Shown: piece by piece, positions 58,936 to 64,000 of the stretch | Layout: each line of letters starts with the position of its first letter | Position numbering within the stretch: the stretch's first letter is position 1 | Assembly (NCBI RefSeq): GCF_021440195.1 | Contig: NZ_JAJTSZ010000003.1 | Coordinates: 186,001-250,000 of the forward strand | Direction: 5' to 3' | From: Dyadobacter sp. CY356 | GTDB lineage: Bacteria > Bacteroidota > Bacteroidia > Cytophagales > Spirosomataceae | DNA: 64,000 nt | Notes under the pieces: generated by a model | Told to the model about the DNA's origin: nothing | The model's database searches: none | The model's input: only the letters and a program-made list of their open reading frames with translations | Made by a program: the position numbers and the translations under genes

Positions 58936-59651
58936 TGGTTATGCTTTTCGGGAAAATGAATAAATACTTCGCCGCACTTGTTGTTTTATTGTTTTCTGCT
59001 TTCCCCGTTTTTTCTCAAAACGTTAAAATCCAGATCGTTGCTCCAAAAGAATTTAAAGGACGCAAAGCCATTTTGCTTACCAGGGAAAAAGGATTTGCTG
59101 CTATCGTACATTCCATCAAACTGAATTCTGATATATTTAATCTGGAAATTGCCAACGATCTGGTTCCGGATCTTTATCAGCTTCACGTATCCCAGGTTAA
59201 AGGTTCACTGTTTTTCTTTTTAGAATCCGGTGCAAAAATTCAGCTTGATACCGCGGATGTTTCGAGATCCATAGTAACCAATTCAAAAAGTAATCCTGAC
59301 TGGAAATTATTTCAGGATAGTCTTCAAAAACCTTATGACCAGCGGATTCTTGATTATGCAATAGGAGAAAAACGTGCACGTAAAGAAAGAAATGCAGATA
59401 GTCTTAATTTCTGGGTTGACAAGCAAGCGATTGAAAAAGAGGACTTTGTCAGGAAAACAGGTGAATACATTGCAAAACATCCGGATTCATATGTAAGTCT
59501 GTATCTCTTGAAAATCAATTGGTATGCTTTTAAAAATGACAGGCTTTTTGAAAAACTGGATAAAAGTCTGGCTGGTCACAGAACGTATAAATTTTTAGAG
59601 GAGAAAAATCGGAAAGCTGAAAATCCGGGAGTTTTGGGGCGGCGTTTGTAA
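58935..59651 (+). CDS. DUF4369-like protein without thioredoxin domain
   Basis: The 238-residue protein overlaps the GH18 stop by one base and probably depends on it for translation. A signal peptide lies at about residues 8-27 (NKYFAALVVLLFSAFPVFSQ). The region about 28-100 (VKIQIVAPKEFKGRKAILLT, DIFNLEIANDLVPDLYQLHV) has the DUF4369 sandwich pattern seen at the N-terminus of TlpA-like lipid or disulfide proteins, but no CxxC or redoxin domain follows; the rest is a charged helical part. ATG codons at 58941 and 58956 are alternative starts. No function is known. Confidence 0.65.
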   Translation: MVMLFGKMNKYFAALVVLLFSAFPVFSQNVKIQIVAPKEFKGRKAILLTREKGFAAIVHSIKLNSDIFNLEIANDLVPDLYQLHVSQVKGSLFFFLESGAKIQLDTADVSRSIVTNSKSNPDWKLFQDSLQKPYDQRILDYAIGEKRARKERNADSLNFWVDKQAIEKEDFVRKTGEYIAKHPDSYVSLYLLKINWYAFKNDRLFEKLDKSLAGHRTYKFLEEKNRKAENPGVLGRRL

Positions 59652-59813
59652 TGATGGGGAGTGAAAAGTATCTGGCTATAAAGATATTATTAAGGGTTTA
59701 ATTCTTCTTAAACTGCAATAGCCTGGTTGAATTAGTATATTTAAATCACATTTAACTTATTACCATTCAAATATTTAGATTTGAAGTCTTGACTATTCTC
59801 ACACCACACTGCT

Positions 59814-60605
59814 ATGACAAAAAATAATCCTGATGTCGACAAATACATTGCAGGTTTTCCAAAGGAAATACAAAAGCTTCTGGAAGAAATGCGGGTTACT
59901 ATTTCCAAAGCTGCGCCGGATGCAGAAGAAAAAATAGGCTACGGAATCCCGACTTTTACACTGAACGGGAATCTGGTCCACTATGCTGCTTTTAAAAATC
60001 ATATTGGATTCTACCCGGCTCCGCGCGGACTTGAAGCATTTAAGGAAGAATTATCTGAATATAAGGGTGCGAAAGGATCGGTACAATTTCCGTTTGACAA
60101 ACCACTTCCACTGGATTTAGTGGCTAGAATTACAAAATATAGAATTGAACAAAATCTGTCCAAATCTGACTCAAAAGCTAAAAAGAAACCATCCGCAAAA
60201 CCTTCAAAACTTTCAGATCAGGAGCAGGTAACCGCGCATATCCAAAAACTGGATCTTGAGCTGGGAAAGGTTGTTGAAACGATACGGCAAATAATATTAA
60301 GCACAGATAAAGAAATAGGAGAAAGAATAAAATGGAATAATCCCAGCTTTTACTACACCGGCGAAATGAAACCATTCGATCCAAAAGAGTACAAAAGTGA
60401 TATAGCGGTGATGAATCTGCATAAAGGAAAAATAATGATCGTTTTCCCAAGCGGAGCAAAGGTTAGCGACACAAGCGGATTGCTTGAAGGTGACTATGAA
60501 GATGGACGTAGAACTGTGATTTTTAAGGATTTGGATGATGTGAAATCGAAGGAAAAAGCTTTGAAAAATGTGGTGAAAAAGTGGCTTGCTTTGGTAGAGA
60601 AATGA
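59814..60605 (+). CDS. Tandem DUF1801 protein
   Basis: Two DUF1801 (YdhG/Fra-like) domains lie in 263 residues. The first (about 1-120) has VDKYIAGFPKEIQKLLEEMR, KIGYGIPTFTLNGNLVHYAA and FKNHIGFYPAPRGLEAF. A Lys/Ser-rich linker (about 120-140) leads to the second (about 145-263), with HIQKLDLELGKVVETIRQII, EIGERIKWNNPSFYYTGEMK and GKIMIVFPSGAKVSD. Most family members have a single domain of about 120-140 residues; this is a fusion of two divergent copies. The first domain resembles the iron-chaperone-named members, but the biochemical role is not known. Neighbours give no hint. Confidence 0.85.
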   Translation: MTKNNPDVDKYIAGFPKEIQKLLEEMRVTISKAAPDAEEKIGYGIPTFTLNGNLVHYAAFKNHIGFYPAPRGLEAFKEELSEYKGAKGSVQFPFDKPLPLDLVARITKYRIEQNLSKSDSKAKKKPSAKPSKLSDQEQVTAHIQKLDLELGKVVETIRQIILSTDKEIGERIKWNNPSFYYTGEMKPFDPKEYKSDIAVMNLHKGKIMIVFPSGAKVSDTSGLLEGDYEDGRRTVIFKDLDDVKSKEKALKNVVKKWLALVEK

Positions 60606-60650
60606 TTGGGGAAAGAGCGATTTATTAAATATAATTCTTATTTTTAGAGT

Positions 60651-60890
60651 ATGGAGATCAAAACAGTAATTACCATAGATGAAGATATTTTAGGCGGTCA
60701 ACCTGTCTTTACAGGAACCCGTGTTCCGGTGGAAACACTTTTTGATCATTTAGAAGCAGGTGTTGCACTGGACGATTTTTTAGAAGATTTTCCAACAGTA
60801 TCCAAAAGGCAGGCCGTTGCTGTTCTGGAAACCGCTAATAAATTTCTTACATCTAAAAATATCGAGCAGTTATATGCGACTGTTGCTTGA
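60651..60890 (+). CDS. DUF433 family protein (antitoxin-like)
   Basis: A 79-residue protein with the DUF433 signature: ITIDEDILGGQPVFTGTRVP, VETLFDHLEAGVALDDFLED and FPTVSKRQAVAVLETANKFL. The family has a helix-turn-helix-like fold and is often paired with PIN-like DUF5615 proteins. The next gene starts inside its end, with a 17-base overlap, as in toxin-antitoxin operons. Confidence 0.92.
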   Translation: MEIKTVITIDEDILGGQPVFTGTRVPVETLFDHLEAGVALDDFLEDFPTVSKRQAVAVLETANKFLTSKNIEQLYATVA

Positions 60891-61203
60891 CGAAAATTTA
60901 CCGAAGCGTTTAAAGTCTGATTTTCCTGAACATGAAGTTTTTACCGTTCGGGATAAGGAATGGAATGGCGTAAAAAACGGAGAATTACTTAGGTTAATGC
61001 TTGCAAACAATTTTGACGTTTTACTGACCTTCGACAAAAATCTTCAGGATCAGCAAAACTTTTTAAGATATACAATTACGGTTTTTGTGCTAACAGCACA
61101 TATTAATACCTACATGGAGCTTACAAAACTTTCAAGACAAATTAATGATCAATTGAAATCTGATAAACTGGCAATTGGACCAATAATTATTAAAGCAGAT
61201 TGA
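60874..61203 (+). CDS. DUF5615 PIN-like protein (toxin-like)
   Basis: The ATG at 60874 gives 109 residues opening MRLLLDENLPKRLKSDF, the DUF5615 signature with the first acidic residues of the PIN-like site (D6, E7); DVLLTFDKNLQDQQNF carries a further acidic residue and TVFVLTAHINTYMEL follows. An upstream ATG at 60817 would extend it inside the DUF433 gene and is unlikely. PIN-like proteins of this kind are predicted RNases. With the DUF433 partner it forms a VapBC-like module whose activity is untested. Confidence 0.9.
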   Translation: MRLLLDENLPKRLKSDFPEHEVFTVRDKEWNGVKNGELLRLMLANNFDVLLTFDKNLQDQQNFLRYTITVFVLTAHINTYMELTKLSRQINDQLKSDKLAIGPIIIKAD

Positions 61204-61526
61204 AAATCGTTTTACCGTAATTTTCTATTTGCAAATCGCAAATCAAAACGGACAATATAATTTTCTATTTGTTTCCGCAGCCCAAACCAACTAACTTTAC
61301 AACATAATCTCATAGGGGTGCCCTACCTAACGGGCTGAGATCATACCCATATTACCTGATCCGGATAATGCCGGCGTAGGAAGAGAAAGCTAAACTTAGG
61401 ACTGGCAAAATCATATTAAACGTATTGGTTTTCAAGCTTCATCAAGTTGGCTGAATCGAATAAATTATTTTATTGTACAAAAAGGATAGGTGGCCCCTTG
61501 CCTGTTCGTAACAATGATTGATCGCA
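61204..61526 (+). promoter_or_regulatory. Leader region of the thiamin receptor gene
   Basis: The 323-base gap holds a 14-base direct repeat TAATTTTCTATTTG (61218-61231 and 61258-61271), a promoter (TTTG at 61268-61271, TAACTTTA at 61292-61299, 20-base spacer, one mismatch to the -7 consensus), the TPP riboswitch, and about 140 bases to the start codon. It also contains the small hairpin TTTGC-AAATC-GCAAA (61228-61242). A stretch GGCCCCTT (61492-61499) could pair with the aptamer's AGGGG (61314-61318) as an alternative structure. Confidence 0.65.
61308..61386 (+). ncRNA. TPP (thiamin pyrophosphate) riboswitch
   Basis: The sequence shows all conserved blocks of the THI element in order: AGGGGTGCC (61314-61322), GGGCTGAGATCATACCC (61332-61348), ACCTGATCCGGATAATGCCG (61354-61373) and GCGTAGGAAGAG. 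A short P1 helix TCTC (61308-61311) / GAGA (61383-61386) closes it. The receptor gene starts about 140 bases downstream. TPP binding would lower expression of the gene. How it acts, through transcription or translation, is not clear from the sequence; no obvious terminator stem lies between aptamer and gene. Confidence 0.93.
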
Positions 61527-63986
61527 ATGCGAAACGTTACGACTTGTCTTTTAACACTCGTTATGAGCACTTTATTGAGCATATCTGTTTTTGCTCAAAA
61601 AACATTGACCGGTCAGGTTACCGATCAGGATGATGGAAAACCGCTGCCCGGCGCAACGATCAGGGCCGGTGAAATCCGCGGCACCACTACCGACGCAAAC
61701 GGGAGATTCACACTCCGGAATATTTCTGACAATATCGGTATTCTGGAGATTTCTTACATTGGTTACCAAACACTAAAATTGGAAAGCGCCAATTTTACAG
61801 ATGGGAAATCCACTGACATAAAACTACAAAAAAGCACATTTCAGGCCGATGAAGTGATCGTTAATGCAACGCGCGTTACGGACAAAACCGGAATGGCGTA
61901 TACCAATGTTACCGCCGAAGCTTTGAACAAGCAAAATCTGGGACAAGATCTTCCGGTTCTTTTAAATTTCACACCATCACTGGTAAGTACGAGTGATGCG
62001 GGTGGTGGAGTTGGCTACACAGGGATCAGGATCCGGGGCACAGATGCGACGCGGATTAATGTAACTGTGAATGGGATTCCATACAATGATGCTGAAAGTC
62101 AGGGTGTTTATTGGGTCAATATGCCGGATTTTGCATCTTCGGTTAGCAGTATACAAATCCAGCGCGGGGTGGGGACTTCAACAAACGGCTCTGGTGCTTT
62201 TGGAGCAACGGTTAATATCAGTACCAATCAATTCCGTAAAGAAGCTTATGCTGAGCTTAATAATTCTTACGGCTCTTTTAATACATTTAAAAATACATTT
62301 AAAGTTGGCAGTGGTCTGATTAAAGACAAATTCACTTTTGACGCCCGTTTGTCACGCGTTTCTTCGGATGGTTTTGTCGACAGAGCTTCTTCTGAATTGC
62401 ATTCTTACTACTTATCAGGCGCTTATTTTGGCAAAAAAAGTTTTGTCAGGGTAAATGTATTTTCGGGTAAAGAAAGAACCTATCAATCATGGAATGGTGT
62501 GCCGGAGGCAAAACTTAAAGGCGATCGCGAAGGAATTTTATCTTATATAGACCGGAACGGACTGGATGACCAGGACGCACAAAACCTGATCAATGCTAAT
62601 GATCGTACTTATAATTCCTACACTTATAAAAACGAAGTTGATAATTACCGCCAGGATCATTATCAGGTTGTGACTTCGCATACGCTAAACAATAACCTGA
62701 CTTTGAATGTAAATGGTTTTCTGGTGCGGGGTTTGGGTTATTATGAGCAGTATCGTAAAAATGACAGTTTCAGTAATTACAATCTGCCGAATTTAATTTC
62801 AGGAAGTGATACCATTACAAAAACGGATATAATCCGCCGCAGATGGCTTGACAACTATTTCTATGGATCCACATTTTCTTTGGATTATAACAGTTTCAAA
62901 AAGCTGACAGCCAGTCTTGGTGGTGGTTATACTTATTATACCGGTGATCATTATGGTGAAATCGTCTGGGCAAGAAATGCAGGTGCCACAGAAAATGAAC
63001 AACGTTACTATTTTAATAAAGGTGTAAAAAAGGATTTCAATATTTATGGAAAACTTTACTATCAGTTTACTGAAAAGCTAAACGCATTCGGGGACTTACA
63101 ATACCGCAGCGTCAGTCATAAAATTGATGGAAAAGATAATGAAATGGTCCAGATGAATTTTGACCAGTCGTATTCTTTCCTCAATCCAAAAGCAGGCTTG
63201 ACGTATCAACTAGCGCCACAGAGTTCGGTTTATGCCTCTTACAGCGTTGGAAATAAAGAGCCTAACCGGGATGATTTTGCAGCCTCAACTTATCAGCTTT
63301 TTCCAAAAAGTGAAAGACTTAATAACGTAGAAGCCGGATTTCGGATGCAGCGTGGCAAATGGATGGTTGCAGCCAATTATTATCTGATGCATTATAAAAA
63401 TCAGTTGGTACTAACCGGCCAGATCAATGACGTAGGAAATTCAATCCGTGTGAATGTGCCGAAAAGTTACCGGACTGGAATTGAGCTGGAAGGTGCTATT
63501 GCGTTTAATTCACATTTTAAATGGAACGCAAACGCGACATTCAGCCAGAATAAAATTGCCAATTTTACCGAATATATTGTCAATTATGATACTGGAGGTT
63601 ATGACCTGGTCAATCATGGAAAATCTGATATTTCATTTTCTCCAAATGTGATTGTAGGAAGTCAGTTCACTTACAGTCCTCAGAAAAATCTTGAATTTGC
63701 ATTGTTAACAAAATATGTCGGAAAACAATATCTTGATAACACTTCCACTGAAACCCGCCGTCTTGATGCTTATTTCACGAATGATCTTCGGCTAACCTAT
63801 ACTGTGAAACCGAAGTGGATCAAAGAAATTTCCTTTAATTTCTTGCTGAACAATATTTTCAGCGAACGTTATGAGTCAAACGGGTATACCTATGGTTATA
63901 TCAGCGGTGGTGCATTGACGCAGGAAAATTTCTATTTCCCACAAGCAGGCCGTAATTTTTTAGTTGGTGTTAATTTTCATTTTTAG
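61527..63986 (+). CDS. TonB-dependent receptor, predicted thiamin-compound transporter
   Basis: The ATG at 61527 (819 residues) starts the signal peptide RNVTTCLLTLVMSTLLSISV; a TTG three codons upstream is less likely. A carboxypeptidase-like domain (KTLTGQVTDQDDGKPLPGAT) precedes the plug (EVIVNATRVTDKTGMAYTNV; GIRIRGTDATRINVTVNGIP; IQRGVGTSTNGSGAFGATVN) and the barrel, which ends in RNFLVGVNFHF. The riboswitch upstream ties it to thiamin supply: TPP-regulated outer-membrane receptors are known in Bacteroidota as predicted thiamin uptake proteins. The partner inner-membrane transporter and kinase would be expected just beyond the right edge of the window. Confidence 0.93.
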   Translation: MRNVTTCLLTLVMSTLLSISVFAQKTLTGQVTDQDDGKPLPGATIRAGEIRGTTTDANGRFTLRNISDNIGILEISYIGYQTLKLESANFTDGKSTDIKLQKSTFQADEVIVNATRVTDKTGMAYTNVTAEALNKQNLGQDLPVLLNFTPSLVSTSDAGGGVGYTGIRIRGTDATRINVTVNGIPYNDAESQGVYWVNMPDFASSVSSIQIQRGVGTSTNGSGAFGATVNISTNQFRKEAYAELNNSYGSFNTFKNTFKVGSGLIKDKFTFDARLSRVSSDGFVDRASSELHSYYLSGAYFGKKSFVRVNVFSGKERTYQSWNGVPEAKLKGDREGILSYIDRNGLDDQDAQNLINANDRTYNSYTYKNEVDNYRQDHYQVVTSHTLNNNLTLNVNGFLVRGLGYYEQYRKNDSFSNYNLPNLISGSDTITKTDIIRRRWLDNYFYGSTFSLDYNSFKKLTASLGGGYTYYTGDHYGEIVWARNAGATENEQRYYFNKGVKKDFNIYGKLYYQFTEKLNAFGDLQYRSVSHKIDGKDNEMVQMNFDQSYSFLNPKAGLTYQLAPQSSVYASYSVGNKEPNRDDFAASTYQLFPKSERLNNVEAGFRMQRGKWMVAANYYLMHYKNQLVLTGQINDVGNSIRVNVPKSYRTGIELEGAIAFNSHFKWNANATFSQNKIANFTEYIVNYDTGGYDLVNHGKSDISFSPNVIVGSQFTYSPQKNLEFALLTKYVGKQYLDNTSTETRRLDAYFTNDLRLTYTVKPKWIKEISFNFLLNNIFSERYESNGYTYGYISGGALTQENFYFPQAGRNFLVGVNFHF

Positions 63987-64000
63987 GTTTTTATAATGTT

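Noticed and set aside
60817..60873. Upstream ATG start of the PIN-like gene
   Set aside because: It would add 19 residues encoded inside the DUF433 gene, before the family's normal N-terminus MRLLLDEN.

Overview
The window looks like a chromosomal segment of a Bacteroidota bacterium of the order Cytophagales; gene content and sequence feel most like Dyadobacter, but the genus is an inference. Reasons: a SusC/SusD pair, a second TonB-dependent receptor, a type IX secretion C-terminal domain, an ECF sigma factor with a membrane partner, promoters of the TTTG / TAnnTTTG type, little sign of Shine-Dalgarno sequences, and the yceD-rpmF-plsX-fabH-efp-accB-accC order. I saw no rRNA or tRNA genes, CRISPR array, prophage or intact insertion sequence. 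All 64 kb reads as ordinary chromosome with a few accessory patches.

Layout. 1-6.3 kb (minus strand): start of lon, a small secreted protein, the intramembrane protease RseP, and a one-base-overlapping pair of an ABC exporter and a membrane-anchored MutS-like ATPase. 6.3-8.4 kb is an accessory patch: a palindromic repeat, a membrane-anchored Mrr-type nuclease, an 86-bp inverted-repeat element, and a HEPN (HI0074-type) protein whose nucleotidyltransferase partner is cut to 28 codons. 8.55-12.85 kb: an ECF sigma factor with its own ECF-like promoter, an overlapping gene for a protein with a cytoplasmic anti-sigma-like end, a membrane helix and a beta-barrel-like C-terminus, then a tight Rieske / DUF5777 / YceI trio. 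12.9-16.3 kb: a secreted GH2 beta-galactosidase with a strongly basic tail. 16.5-23 kb: coaX, a GGCT-fold protein, a conserved protein of unknown function, an FG-GAP protein, a Tat-exported Gfo/Idh/MocA oxidoreductase and a Uma2 nuclease.

23.2-28.75 kb is the fatty acid, ribosome and translation cluster (yceD, rpmF, plsX, fabH, efp, accB, accC) read on the minus strand from one promoter, with a likely attenuator after rpmF. 28.9-42.4 kb holds a hexapeptide acetyltransferase, an outer-membrane protein, an M61 peptidase, a TIGR01777 epimerase-like protein, a PlsC-type acyltransferase, an M48 lipoprotein protease, an Rpn-type nuclease, a glutaminase-family hydrolase, a DsbD-type reductase and argB. 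42.8-47.8 kb is an isolated SusC/SusD pair with a clear promoter and terminator. 48-56.7 kb: a cytochrome c / FG-GAP protein, argH, a repeat-rich gap, an NlpC/P60 hydrolase, purM, a type IX-exported sugar dehydrogenase and a WG-repeat protein with a palindromic operator. 56.7-64 kb: a GT9 glycosyltransferase, a GH18 lipoprotein coupled to a DUF4369 protein, a double DUF1801 protein, a DUF433 / PIN-like toxin-antitoxin-type pair, and a TonB-dependent receptor behind a TPP riboswitch, which marks it as a thiamin-compound transporter.

The best candidates for something undescribed are the ECF sigma / two-membrane protein / Rieske-DUF5777-YceI region, the membrane MutS-ABC pair, the basic-tailed beta-galactosidase, and the HEPN gene left beside a truncated partner.
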